Positions 28,242 to 36,810 are shown, counted from the first letter of the stretch. The stretch: 64,000 bases of DNA from Nocardia cyriacigeorgica (GCF_005863245.1 NZ_VBUT01000003.1:372001-436000); one strand, 5' to 3'. Numbers and translations are program-made. The notes: a model not told the origin generated them from the letters alone.

Positions 28242-29198
28242 GTGATACCCAAGTTGATGGCGGTGAGCGACATTCATGTCGGGCACCAGGGCAATCGTCC
28301 CGTCGTCGAACAGATCCGGCCCGACTCGCCGGAGGACTGGCTGATCGTCGCCGGTGACGTCGCCGAGAAGTCCGACGACATCCGGTGGGCGCTGGAACTG
28401 CTGCGCAGCCGCTTCAAGACGGTGATCTGGGTGCCGGGCAACCATGAACTGTGGACCACGGCCAAGGATCCGGTGCAGATGCATGGCGTCGCGCGCTACG
28501 AGTACCTGGTGTCGATCTGCCGGGATCTGGACGTGCTGACCCCGGAAGACCCGTTCCCGGTGTGGCGTGGCGCGGGTTCGGAGCCCTACGGCGGCGCGGT
28601 GACGCTGGCGCCGATGTTTCTGCTCTACGACTATTCGTTCCTGCCCGAGGGCACCAAGACCAAGGCCGAGGGCCTGGCCCTGGCCAGGGAACGCAATGTC
28701 GTGGCCACCGACGAATTCCTGCTCTCGCCCGACCCGTACCTCACCCGCGACGCCTGGTGCCATGCGCGTGTGCAGGTGACCGAGCGCAAGCTCAACGCGC
28801 TGCCCGAGGGCACGCCGCTGGTGCTGATCAACCATTTCCCGCTGGTCCGCGAACCCACCGATGTGCTGTTCTACCCCGAATTCGCGCTCTGGTGCGGCAC
28901 CGACCTGACCGCCGACTGGCATATCCGCTACAACGTGGTCTGCTCGGTCTACGGCCACCTGCACATTCCCCGCACCACCTACTACGAGGGTGTGCGCTTC
29001 GAAGAGGTGTCGCTGGGCTATCCGCGCGAATGGCAGCGGCGCGGCATGCCCGAACGTCTGCTGCGCCAGATCCTGCCCGAGCCGGAGTACCCGCCTGGCA
29101 CGCTCAACTCCTGGGGCGGGCATTTCAAGGTCACCCCGGAGATGGAGGCGGCCGCCGCCGAGATGCGCAGCAAGGCGCAACGCCGCCGGGGGATATAG
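28242..29198 (+). CDS. pptH: Metallophosphoesterase, PptH-like phosphopantetheinyl hydrolase
   Basis: A 318-aa calcineurin-like phosphoesterase. Metal-ligand motifs are MAVSDIHVG, IVAGDVAE, WVPGNHELW, LINHFPLV and SVYGHLHIPR. It lies directly upstream of pptT, as does Rv2795c (PptH), which removes phosphopantetheine from carrier proteins in M. tuberculosis and so opposes PptT. The assignment as PptH is from family plus gene order. AGGTGG at 28231-28236 favours the GTG at 28242. Confidence 0.85.
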   Translation: MIPKLMAVSDIHVGHQGNRPVVEQIRPDSPEDWLIVAGDVAEKSDDIRWALELLRSRFKTVIWVPGNHELWTTAKDPVQMHGVARYEYLVSICRDLDVLTPEDPFPVWRGAGSEPYGGAVTLAPMFLLYDYSFLPEGTKTKAEGLALARERNVVATDEFLLSPDPYLTRDAWCHARVQVTERKLNALPEGTPLVLINHFPLVREPTDVLFYPEFALWCGTDLTADWHIRYNVVCSVYGHLHIPRTTYYEGVRFEEVSLGYPREWQRRGMPERLLRQILPEPEYPPGTLNSWGGHFKVTPEMEAAAAEMRSKAQRRRGI

Positions 29199-29284
29199 CG
29201 CCGCAGGGCGATCGGTTCGCCGGATACGCGGGGTGCCCCGGGCTGCGACGGAAGCGCTCGGCGCACCTACTAGGCTCGGTCGCG

Positions 29285-29950
29285 ATGATCGAGAACATTC
29301 TGCCCGCCGGGGTCGCGTCGGCCGAGCTGCTGACCTACCCGGAGGGCCTGCGGGCGCATCCGGCCGAAGAGCATCTGATCGCGAAGTCGGTGGACAAGCG
29401 CCGCCGCGACTTCATCGGGGCGCGGCACTGTGCCCGGCTGGCACTGGCGCAGCTGGGGGAGCCGGAGGTCGCGATCGGCAAGGGGGAGCGGGGTGCGCCG
29501 GTGTGGCCGCGCGGGATCGTCGGCAGCCTCACCCACTGTGACGGCTATCGGGCCGCCGCGCTGGCGCACAAGCTGCGCTTCCGTTCGATCGGCATCGACG
29601 CCGAACCGCATGACGCCCTGCCCGACGGCGTCCTCGATTCGGTGAGCCTGCCCGCGGAGCGAGAATGGCTGCGGGCCAACGATTCCGGCCTGCACCTGGA
29701 CCGGCTGCTGTTCTGCGCGAAAGAGGCCACCTACAAGGCGTGGTTCCCGTTGACCGGGCGCTGGCTGGGTTTCGAGGACGCCCACATCACCTTCACCGTC
29801 GACGATTCCTCCGACAAGGCCTCGGGCACCTTCCGCAGCGAACTGCTCGTCCCCGGTCAGGTCACCGACGGCGGAGTGCCGCTCACCTCGTTCGACGGCC
29901 GCTGGCAGATCGCCGACGGTCTCATCCTCACCGCGATCGTGCACGCCTGA
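29285..29950 (+). CDS. pptT: 4'-phosphopantetheinyl transferase PptT
   Basis: A 221-aa Sfp-type transferase that activates the carrier domains of fatty-acid, polyketide and peptide synthases, including siderophore and mycolate assembly. Motifs are GSLTHCDGYRAAAL, the Mg-binding IGIDAEPHD and CAKEATYKAWFP. TAGGCT (29271-29276) lies 8 bases before the ATG with no Shine-Dalgarno, so it is probably leaderless. Its stop overlaps the truB start by one base (TGATG). Confidence 0.94.
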   Translation: MIENILPAGVASAELLTYPEGLRAHPAEEHLIAKSVDKRRRDFIGARHCARLALAQLGEPEVAIGKGERGAPVWPRGIVGSLTHCDGYRAAALAHKLRFRSIGIDAEPHDALPDGVLDSVSLPAEREWLRANDSGLHLDRLLFCAKEATYKAWFPLTGRWLGFEDAHITFTVDDSSDKASGTFRSELLVPGQVTDGGVPLTSFDGRWQIADGLILTAIVHA

Positions 29951-30864
29951 TGGCCGCCGACAAGCCGGTGCTCGGCCCGGACGGGCTCGGTGGTCTGCTG
30001 ATCGTCGACAAGGACGGCGGCCTGACCAGCCACGACGTGGTCGCGCGCTGCCGGAAGCTGTTGCGCACCAAGAAGGTCGGCCATGCGGGCACCCTCGACC
30101 CGATGGCGACCGGTGTGCTGGTACTCGGGGTCGAACGCGCCACCAAACTGCTCGGCCTGCTCACCTTGACCACCAAGGCCTACACCGCCACCATCCGGCT
30201 CGGCCAGGCCACCACCACCGACGACGCCGAAGGCGAGATCGTCTCCACCGCGCCGGCGGGCACGGTCACCGACGCCGATATCGCCGCCGGGATCGCCGCG
30301 CTCACCGGCGAGATCCAGCAGATCCCCGCGACCGTCAGCGCCATCAAGGTCGACGGTGAACGCGCCTACGCCCGCCACCGCGCCGGCGAGGAGGTGCGGC
30401 TGGCGGCCCGGCCGGTCACCGTGCACCGCTTCGAGCTGCTGGCTCGGCGGGCGGTCGGGGATTTCGTCGACCTGGACGTGGTCGTGGAATGCTCCTCGGG
30501 CACCTACGTGCGCGCGCTGGCCCGCGACCTGGGCACCGCACTCGGCGTCGGCGGCCACCTGACCGCACTGCGCCGCACCCGCGTCGGGCCGTTCACTCTC
30601 GACCATGCCCGCACCCTCGATCAGCTCGCCGATGATCCCGGGCTGAGCCTCGATATCGACGCCGCGGTCCGCACCGCCTTCCCGCACCGCGGCATCGATG
30701 CGGCCCAGGCCGAATCCCTGCGCGACGGTCGCTGGCTCGATCCGATCGGCCTGACCGGGGTGTACGCGGCGCTGACCGAGGACGGCGCCGCCATCGCGTT
30801 GCTGGAGGAGAAGGGCAAACGCGCCGCGCCGGTGATGGTGGTCCGTCCACGCGGACTGGTCTGA
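29950..30864 (+). CDS. truB: tRNA pseudouridine-55 synthase TruB
   Basis: A 304-aa pseudouridine synthase for U55 in the T-loop of tRNAs. The catalytic Asp is D50 in VGHAGTLDPMATGVLVLG, and the RNA-binding segment is SSGTYVRALARDLGTAL. The C-terminal domain matches the actinobacterial type. The frame is open far upstream within pptT, but the ATG overlapping its stop gives the normal N-terminus and suggests translational coupling. Confidence 0.96.
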   Translation: MAADKPVLGPDGLGGLLIVDKDGGLTSHDVVARCRKLLRTKKVGHAGTLDPMATGVLVLGVERATKLLGLLTLTTKAYTATIRLGQATTTDDAEGEIVSTAPAGTVTDADIAAGIAALTGEIQQIPATVSAIKVDGERAYARHRAGEEVRLAARPVTVHRFELLARRAVGDFVDLDVVVECSSGTYVRALARDLGTALGVGGHLTALRRTRVGPFTLDHARTLDQLADDPGLSLDIDAAVRTAFPHRGIDAAQAESLRDGRWLDPIGLTGVYAALTEDGAAIALLEEKGKRAAPVMVVRPRGLV

Positions 30865-30886
30865 ACCGCTCGGCGGTCGCAGCACG

Positions 30887-31486
30887 TCAGCCCGGCGGGC
30901 GTTCGGCCGTGCCCAGGAGTGGCTGGAGGGCGCCGAGTAGTGCGCCGACGCTCACCTGACGCATCTGCTCCCGGGTCAGGCTGCCGTTGTCCAGCCAGTC
31001 GATCGTCAGCACCCGCACATAGGTCAGCCAGGACATCAGCACCGCCGAGGTGGCCTCACGAAGCCGGCCCTCGACGCCGAGGACATCGAGCAACCGCCTG
31101 CGCAGTTCGCCCAGCTCACCGGAGATGATCGCCTGAATGGTCGGGTCGGTCGCGAGCACCCGGTTGGCGGCGATCACCGAATGGGCATTGGCCTCGAAGT
31201 AGTCGAAGTGGGCGTCCAAACCGGCGGCCAGCTGCTCGGCGAACGGTCTGGCGGGATCGAGTTCGGTGGCTACCAGCAGGTCTGCGGACGCCTGCTCGTA
31301 GACGGCTGCGAACAGCTCACGCTTGGTGGGGAAGTGCCGGTAGAGCAATGCGCGCGACACCCCTGCCGCCGCGGCGACGTCTTCCATCAGCACCGCGTCG
31401 TAGGGCCGTTCGGCGAACAGGCGGGCACCGGCGTCCACGAGCAGGCGGCGGCGTTGCTCCGGGGCGAGTCGGCGGCGGGTGCTCAT
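30887..31486 (-). CDS. TetR family transcriptional regulator
   Basis: A 199-aa repressor-type protein with an N-terminal helix-turn-helix: MEDVAAAAGVSRALLYRHFP, followed by TKRELFAAVYEQ and a variable ligand domain. The ATG at 31486 has TAAGGT (minus strand, 31498-31493) 6 bases upstream, so it is probably leaderless; a GTG two codons earlier is less likely. It is divergent from a DUF4345 membrane protein, and two similar 24-base palindromes lie between them, the expected sites of autoregulation and control of that gene. Confidence 0.9.
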   Translation of the reverse strand: MSTRRRLAPEQRRRLLVDAGARLFAERPYDAVLMEDVAAAAGVSRALLYRHFPTKRELFAAVYEQASADLLVATELDPARPFAEQLAAGLDAHFDYFEANAHSVIAANRVLATDPTIQAIISGELGELRRRLLDVLGVEGRLREATSAVLMSWLTYVRVLTIDWLDNGSLTREQMRQVSVGALLGALQPLLGTAERPPG

Positions 31487-31494
31487 CCACACAC

Positions 31495-31518
31495 CTTAGT
31501 TGACGCGTGTCTACCAAC
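31495..31518 (-). promoter_or_regulatory. TetR operator O2 (imperfect palindrome)
   Basis: CTTAGTTGAC and GTCTACCAAC flank a 4-base centre and match the better copy at 31530-31553 at most positions. It overlaps the -10 of the tetR promoter and the -35 (TTGACG, 31500-31505) of the opposite promoter. Confidence 0.6.
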
Positions 31519-31529
31519 GATCGTATGGT
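31500..31529 (+). promoter_or_regulatory. Promoter of the DUF4345 gene
   Basis: TTGACG (31500-31505) and TATGGT (31524-31529) are separated by 18 bases, close to the sigma-A consensus. The perfect TetR palindrome begins one base after the -10. Confidence 0.65.
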
Positions 31530-31553
31530 CTTAGTAGACGCACGTCTACTAAG
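31530..31553 (+). promoter_or_regulatory. TetR operator O1 (perfect palindrome)
   Basis: Arms CTTAGTAGACG and CGTCTACTAAG are perfect inverted repeats around a CA centre. The site covers the expected transcription start of the DUF4345 gene. Confidence 0.7.
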
Positions 31554-31625
31554 CCGCCGGGCCGGAAGCCCATGGCGCGGCAACCGAATTCACGCCGGCG
31601 ACGGCATGCTGATCGGAGGGTCCCC

Positions 31626-32027
31626 ATGACTCGCGCACTCACCTGGCTCACCTGGACGATGGGCGTCGCGTGCGTCGCCATCGGCTGCTACCACCTGGGC
31701 CTCGGCAAGGATTCGGTGCCCGACATGGAGTGGAACGGGGTGACCGCCGACAGCCAGAGCCGGTTCTTCGGCGCGATCTTCGTCGGCTACGGGCTGGCCT
31801 GGATCTGGGCGGTACGCCAGTCGCCGCTCAACCTGTGGGCGGTGCGCTGGCTGGCCGCGATCTTCGCCCTCGGCGCGGTCGGGCGGTTGATCTCGCTGGC
31901 GGTGCACGGGTGGCCGCACTGGTTCCAGATCGTGCTCACCGTCATCGAGCTCGTGCTGCCGCCGGTGTTCTTCGCGCTGGCGGCGGCCGTCGAGCGCCGG
32001 CAGCAGCTGATGCCCGCACTCGTGTGA
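31626..32027 (+). CDS. DUF4345 membrane protein
   Basis: A 133-aa protein with four predicted membrane segments and the DUF4345 pattern YHLGLGKDSVPDMEWNG, SRFFGAIFVGYGLAWIWAVR. Function of the family is unknown. GGAGGG lies 6 bases before the ATG at 31626. It is divergent from the TetR gene and sits behind two TetR-type palindromes, so its expression should respond to that regulator's ligand. Confidence 0.85.
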   Translation: MTRALTWLTWTMGVACVAIGCYHLGLGKDSVPDMEWNGVTADSQSRFFGAIFVGYGLAWIWAVRQSPLNLWAVRWLAAIFALGAVGRLISLAVHGWPHWFQIVLTVIELVLPPVFFALAAAVERRQQLMPALV

Positions 32028-32118
32028 TCGGGCGGCGTGCCCGCTCGCTTCGAGCGTGACTGCCCGGTCTGGCGGCCATTCCGTGCCGGAAGCGGCGTCG
32101 CTTATCGGACTCGCTGTC

Positions 32119-32784
32119 TCAGTCCGCGTATCGATCACGCAACCTGCGGACCGCGTCGTCCATGTGCTCGGCGAGCATCGCCTGCGCGGTGGTGGCGGGC
32201 GCGGAACCGATGGCTTCGCGCAGTTCGATGTGTTCGCGGGCCTGTTCGAGCAGGTCGGGATAGGTGGTTTGGAGGGCGCCCAGGCACATGCGGGTCTCGA
32301 TGAGCAGGGTGCGGGCGGCGCGCACCAGGCGCGGGCTGCCCGAACTCTCGACGAGCGCTTCGTGGAAAGCCTGGTCGGCATCGGAGACGGCGGTCGCCTC
32401 GCCCTGTTCGGCGTGCGCGAGCATGGCGGTGACGCTGGGTTCCAAAGCCTGATAGGCGATCTCGCGGCGGCCGTCGAGGATCAGCGTGAGCGCGCCACCT
32501 TCGAGGGCGGACCTCGCGCGGTAGATGTCGACCAGATCGTCGAGAGTCAGGTCGACGACGAAGATGCCGCGATTGCGGATACTGGTGGCCAGACCCTCCG
32601 ACACCAGCCGCTGCATGGCCTCGCGCACCGGGCCGCGGGATACCCCGAAGCGGGCGGCCAGCTCGGCCTCACCGAGCTGATCGCCCGGCGCCAGCCCACC
32701 GCGCATGATCGCCTCACGCAGCCGGTCGGCGATCATCTCGGCGGTCGACTGCCGGTTGACCGGCTCGAAATCAATGACGGGCAT
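32119..32784 (-). CDS. GntR family regulator with FCD domain
   Basis: A 221-aa regulator. The N-terminal winged helix reads AEMIADRLREAIMRGGLAPG and ARFGVSRGPVREAMQRLVSE. The C-terminal FCD helical domain follows (VVDLTLDDLVDIYRARSALE) and usually senses an organic acid with a bound metal. It is the last gene of a three-gene minus-strand unit, and its start overlaps the preceding gene by 14 bases. It is the likely binder of the ATTGTTGACAAT boxes at 34343 and 38656, and thus probably controls the surrounding catabolic genes and itself. Confidence 0.92.
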   Translation of the reverse strand: MPVIDFEPVNRQSTAEMIADRLREAIMRGGLAPGDQLGEAELAARFGVSRGPVREAMQRLVSEGLATSIRNRGIFVVDLTLDDLVDIYRARSALEGGALTLILDGRREIAYQALEPSVTAMLAHAEQGEATAVSDADQAFHEALVESSGSPRLVRAARTLLIETRMCLGALQTTYPDLLEQAREHIELREAIGSAPATTAQAMLAEHMDDAVRRLRDRYAD

Positions 32785-33523
32785 AACGCGGCCTTTCGGT
32801 ATCCGTCCGGGACATGCCGGTGAACAGTGCGCCGAACTGGGTGCTGCTGCGCAGGCCGCCGCTCAATCGCAGACCCTCCCAGACGGTGACCTGGTTCGCG
32901 GTGAGCACCGGTTTACCCAGCGCCGCTTCCAGTTGCGCGACGACGGCCAGCGTGTGCATGGCGGTGTCGGGGATCAGCAGTGCCTGTGCGTCGGGGTGAT
33001 CATTGCGCACCGCCAGATCCAGGACCTGGTCGGTGGTCAGGGTGCCGACTTCGGCGGCGGTGTCGATCCCCGCACTCGCCATCGCGGCCACGGTGATGCC
33101 CGCATCGGCGAGGAACTCCACGAACAGCCGCGCCACCTCGTCGGGGTAGCTGGCGGCCACCGCGACCGTGCGCACCCCGAGCGCCCGCGCCGCCTCGACG
33201 AACGCGATGCTGGTGCTCGAGGCAGGCACCCCCGCGTACGCCGACAACTGCCGAACCTGCTCGCGCGCACCCTCCGGGCCGTAGACGAAACTGCCCGAGG
33301 TGCACGCCCAGATCAGCGCGGCCGGCCGGTGCCAGGCGAGCAGGCGCGCGCCGTGACGCAGCTTGGCCGGACTACCCAGATCCAGCAGTTCCGGCACCGC
33401 GTGCAGGTCGGTGCCGTAGATGTGGGCGACCTCGAGCCGCACGTCCAGCGCGCGGGCGGCCAGCGCGTAGTCGTCCTCGGCCGCATGGTCGGGGTAGATG
33501 AAACCTACCGTCGGAGTGCGCAT
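32771..33523 (-). CDS. Maleate isomerase/arylmalonate decarboxylase family protein, single-cysteine variant
   Basis: A 250-aa member of the Amdase/Asp-Glu racemase superfamily. It starts MRTPTVGFIYPDHAAEDDYA and keeps the first active-site cysteine (C74, ACTSGSFVYGPEG). At the second site it reads LIPDTAMHT, with D186 where family members have cysteine. Typical maleate isomerases use two cysteines, so this protein may do different chemistry. AGAGGTGG precedes the ATG at 33523. It lies between its two-cysteine paralogue and the GntR gene, co-directional with both. Confidence 0.85.
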   Translation of the reverse strand: MRTPTVGFIYPDHAAEDDYALAARALDVRLEVAHIYGTDLHAVPELLDLGSPAKLRHGARLLAWHRPAALIWACTSGSFVYGPEGAREQVRQLSAYAGVPASSTSIAFVEAARALGVRTVAVAASYPDEVARLFVEFLADAGITVAAMASAGIDTAAEVGTLTTDQVLDLAVRNDHPDAQALLIPDTAMHTLAVVAQLEAALGKPVLTANQVTVWEGLRLSGGLRSSTQFGALFTGMSRTDTERPRYARH

Positions 33524-33554
33524 CTGCCACCTCTTTCGGGCCGGAGATCGGTCT

Positions 33555-34295
33555 TCAGAACACATCGAGCAACCACTTTCCCGGGCCCATCATCGGCAGC
33601 TTCATCCGGCCGAGGCAGGCCCACATGGTGAGTTGATTCGCGGTCAACACCGGTTTGCCGAGCGCCATTTCGAGCGGCTCGATGATGTCGTAGGTCGGCA
33701 GGTTGGTGCAGCTGACGAAGATCGCCTCGGCCTCGGGATGGTCGGCGCCGAAGATGCGCTCGGCGATGGTGCGGTAGTTGACCTTCCAGATCCCGCCGCC
33801 GAGCCCGAGGTGATCCGAACGCACCACGGTGCAGCCGGCTTCGCCGAGGAACTCGTGCAGTTTGCCGGTCAGCACCTCGTCGTAGGGGGTGATGACCGAG
33901 ATGCGCGAGACCCCCAGATGCCGGATCGCCTCCACCAGCGCACCGGAGGTGGTGACCGCGTCCTGCGCGCCGGCCCGGCAGATGATCTCCCGCAGCATCC
34001 GCTCGTGCGCTAGTCCCTTGATGAAGCTGCCCGAAGTGCACAGGTAGGCAACGACTTCGGGCTCCACATGCAGCACGTCGCGGGTGGCGGCGGTCAGATG
34101 TGCCGGGTTGGAGACCAATTCGGCCATGGCCAGCGATACCGGGACCGGTTCGTAGGGTGTGCGAGCCAGGTGCAGGCTCACCTCGAGCGGAGCCCAGCGC
34201 CACAGTTCGCGTTCGAGTGCGAGGTCGAACGGTGCGATGATGCCGATTCCCCGTTGTGCGACCGGGCCTTCGATATCGGGGAAACCGATGTCCAC
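33555..34295 (-). CDS. Maleate cis-trans isomerase/arylmalonate decarboxylase family protein
   Basis: A 246-aa member of the same family with both cysteines: C86 in LCTSGSFIKG and C196 in VSCTNLPTYDIIE. This is the pattern of maleate isomerase, which converts maleate to fumarate; related members decarboxylate malonates. GTG 34295 has GAGAGGGG upstream. It is the first gene of the minus-strand unit from the 34342 operator. The substrate is not certain. Confidence 0.88.
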   Translation of the reverse strand: MDIGFPDIEGPVAQRGIGIIAPFDLALERELWRWAPLEVSLHLARTPYEPVPVSLAMAELVSNPAHLTAATRDVLHVEPEVVAYLCTSGSFIKGLAHERMLREIICRAGAQDAVTTSGALVEAIRHLGVSRISVITPYDEVLTGKLHEFLGEAGCTVVRSDHLGLGGGIWKVNYRTIAERIFGADHPEAEAIFVSCTNLPTYDIIEPLEMALGKPVLTANQLTMWACLGRMKLPMMGPGKWLLDVF

Positions 34296-34341
34296 TGCGG
34301 CCCCTCTCGCGCTCAGCTGGATAGACCTCCGAACCCGATCG

Positions 34342-34355
34342 GATTGTTGACAATC
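34342..34355 (+). promoter_or_regulatory. GntR-type operator, copy 1, with embedded -35
   Basis: GATTGTTGACAATC has 6-base arms around a TG centre. TTGACA at 34347-34352 inside it is a consensus -35, exactly 17 bases before TACGGT (34370-34375). A second copy of the 12-base core lies at 38656. It is in the divergent region between the isomerase-family and dehydrogenase units. Confidence 0.7.
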
Positions 34356-34369
34356 ATACGATGTGATCT

Positions 34370-34375
34370 TACGGT
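34370..34375 (+). promoter_or_regulatory. -10 of leaderless 2-hydroxyacid dehydrogenase promoter
   Basis: TACGGT is 17 bases after TTGACA and 6 bases before the GTG at 34382. No Shine-Dalgarno is present, so the message is probably leaderless. Confidence 0.65.
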
Positions 34376-34381
34376 GTCAAT

Positions 34382-35347
34382 GTGAAAGAGGGCCCTATTG
34401 TCGCCGTCTTGCACAGTGACAGTGTGCCCGACTCGGAATTGATGGCCGGGGTGAGCGCCCGGGCCACAGTGCGCTACACGGAGGCATCCGGGCTGGCCGA
34501 AGCACTGCGCGGGGCAGAGGCGCTGTTCGTCTACGACTTCCTGACCCGGGCGCTGCCCGGCGCCTGGCATGCGGCCGACCGGCTGCGCTGGCTGCATATG
34601 GGCGCCACCGGCGTGGATCCGGTGATGTTTCCCGAGCTGAGAGCGAGCGAGGTCGTGGTCACCAATACCCGTGGCGTCTTCGACGCGGCCATCGCCGAAT
34701 ACGTGCTCGGCCAGATTCTCGCCTTCGCCAAGGACCTGCCCGCCTCGGTGCGGCTGCAACAGCACCACGACTGGCGGCACCGCGAATCGGAGCGAGTCGC
34801 GGGTGCCACCGTACTGATCGTCGGCACCGGCGCCATCGGACGCACCATCGCGCGCTTGCTGCGGGCGGTGGGGATGCGGGTGCGCGGGGTCGGCAGGCGA
34901 GCGCGCGGCGAGGACCCGGATTTCGGCAGCGTCGGGGTGGACCTGCACGCGGAACTGCCGTGGGCCGACTACGTCGTCGCGATCGCGCCGCTGACCGAAC
35001 AGACCAGGAAGATGTTCGACGCCAGGGCCTTCGCCGCGATGAAACCGCATGCCAGGTTTGTCAATGTCGGGCGCGGGGAACTCGTGGTTACCGATGATCT
35101 GGTCGGCGCTCTCGCGAACGGGGCGATCGCCGGGGCGGCGCTGGATGTGGTGGACCCGGAGCCGCTGCCGCCGGGACATCCGCTGTGGGATATGCCGAAT
35201 GTGCAGATCACCCCGCACAATTCGGGTGACGTCATCGGCTGGCGCACCGAGGTCGTCCGGGCGTTCACCGAGAACTTCGATCGGTGGATGGATGGCCGTC
35301 CGCTGCACAACGTGGTCGACAAGACGCTGGGGTACGTGCCCGGCTGA
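34382..35347 (+). CDS. D-isomer-specific 2-hydroxyacid dehydrogenase
   Basis: A 321-aa NAD(P)-dependent oxidoreductase that interconverts 2-hydroxy and 2-oxo acids. The Rossmann motif is VLIVGTGAIGRTIARLL. Catalytic residues lie in NVGRGELVVTDDL (Arg), DVVDPEPLPPGHPLW (Glu) and ITPHNSGDVIGW (His). The final His region differs slightly from the common PHxxG/A form. It starts a plus-strand unit with the amidase gene 14 bases downstream, both behind the GntR-type box. Confidence 0.9.
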   Translation: MKEGPIVAVLHSDSVPDSELMAGVSARATVRYTEASGLAEALRGAEALFVYDFLTRALPGAWHAADRLRWLHMGATGVDPVMFPELRASEVVVTNTRGVFDAAIAEYVLGQILAFAKDLPASVRLQQHHDWRHRESERVAGATVLIVGTGAIGRTIARLLRAVGMRVRGVGRRARGEDPDFGSVGVDLHAELPWADYVVAIAPLTEQTRKMFDARAFAAMKPHARFVNVGRGELVVTDDLVGALANGAIAGAALDVVDPEPLPPGHPLWDMPNVQITPHNSGDVIGWRTEVVRAFTENFDRWMDGRPLHNVVDKTLGYVPG

Positions 35348-35361
35348 AGGAGGGCCAAGCC

Positions 35362-36762
35362 ATGAGCTACCCCGATATCAACCGTCCCACCGATCCCGCC
35401 GCGATGACGGCGGTGCAACTGGTCTCCGCCTACACCTCGGGCGCCCTGTCGCCGGTGGAGGCCACCGAGGCGATCCTGGCCGCGATCGCCGAACGCGACG
35501 GCGCGCTCAACGCCTACTGCCTGCTGGATCCAGACCGTGCGCTGGTGCAAGCGAAGGAATCGGAGGGCCGCTGGCAGTCCGGGTACGCGCGCGGGCTGCT
35601 CGACGGCGTGCCGATCTCGATCAAGGACGTGTTCCTCACCGAGGGTTGGCCGACCCGGCGCGGTTCCACCTGTATCGGTGCGGCGGGTCCGTGGCCGGTG
35701 GACAGCCCCGTGGCCGCGCGGCTGCGCGAGGACGGGATGGTGCTGCTCGGAAAGACCACCACGCCCGAGATCGCCTGGAAGGCGGTCACCGACAGCCCGC
35801 TCACCGGCGTCACCCGCAATCCGGTGGATCCCGCACTCACCGCGGGCGGCTCCTCCGGCGGCAGCGCGGCCGCGGTCGCCGCCGGACTCGGCCCGGTCTC
35901 GGTGGGCACCGACGGCGGTGGCAGCGTGCGCATTCCGGCGTCGTTCTGCGGGATCGTCGGATTCAAGCCGACGCACGGACGCATTCCGCTCTACCCGGCC
36001 AGCCCGTTCGGGCCGCTGGCCCACGCCGGGCCGATGGCGCGCACCGTGGAAGACGCCGCGCTGCTGATGGACATCCTGTCGCTGCCCGATCCCCGCGACC
36101 CCACCGCGCTGGCCCCGACGCTGACCACCTTCCGCAGCCAGATGCAGCGCGACGTGCGTGGCATCACCGTGGCGTGGTCGCCGACGCTCGGATTCGCCGA
36201 GGTGGACCCGGAGGTGGCGGCGATCGTAGAACGCGCGGTGATGCGCCTGGGCGAGGCCGAATTGCGGGTCGTGCCCGCCGATCCCGGCTTCGGCGATCCG
36301 CGCGAGGCATTCGAGGTGCTGTGGTCGGTGGGTGCGGCGGCCATGCTCGCCTCGTTCCCGCCGGGTGCGCGGGAGAAGGTCGATCCCGGTTTGCGGGAAG
36401 TGTGGGAACGTGGTGAATCCGTGAGCGGCGTCGACTATCTCGCGGCCCGCGATGTCGCCGCGTCCGTCGGCATCGCCATGGGGTTGTTCCACACCGCCTA
36501 CGACGTGCTGATCACCCCGACCATGCCGATCACCGCCTTCCCCGCGGGCCACGACGTTCCGCCCGGGAGCGGGTTGACCGGCTGGCCGCAGTGGACGCCG
36601 TTCACCTACCCGTTCAACCTCAGCCAGCAGCCCGCCATCAGCATCCCGGCGGGAACCACCGCTGACGGGCTGCCGGTCGGGTTGCAGATCGTGGGCCCAC
36701 GCCATTCCGACGACCTCGTGCTCGCCGTCGCTCGCTACGCGGAGTACGTGCTCGGGTCCTGA
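35362..36762 (+). CDS. Amidase (amidase signature family)
   Basis: A 466-aa amidohydrolase with the complete Ser-cisSer-Lys triad: K88 in ISIKDVF, S164 in AGGSSGGSAA and S188 in GTDGGGSVRIPAS. It hydrolyses a carboxamide to acid and ammonia; substrate unknown. GGAGGG precedes the ATG at 35362 by 9 bases. In this cluster it would release nitrogen and give a carboxylate for the isomerase, dehydrogenase or aminotransferase steps. Confidence 0.93.
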   Translation: MSYPDINRPTDPAAMTAVQLVSAYTSGALSPVEATEAILAAIAERDGALNAYCLLDPDRALVQAKESEGRWQSGYARGLLDGVPISIKDVFLTEGWPTRRGSTCIGAAGPWPVDSPVAARLREDGMVLLGKTTTPEIAWKAVTDSPLTGVTRNPVDPALTAGGSSGGSAAAVAAGLGPVSVGTDGGGSVRIPASFCGIVGFKPTHGRIPLYPASPFGPLAHAGPMARTVEDAALLMDILSLPDPRDPTALAPTLTTFRSQMQRDVRGITVAWSPTLGFAEVDPEVAAIVERAVMRLGEAELRVVPADPGFGDPREAFEVLWSVGAAAMLASFPPGAREKVDPGLREVWERGESVSGVDYLAARDVAASVGIAMGLFHTAYDVLITPTMPITAFPAGHDVPPGSGLTGWPQWTPFTYPFNLSQQPAISIPAGTTADGLPVGLQIVGPRHSDDLVLAVARYAEYVLGS

Positions 36763-36810
36763 GCGCCGGCCCTCGGGACCCGAGCCACTCTCCGCGAACC
36801 GTTGCCGTGG

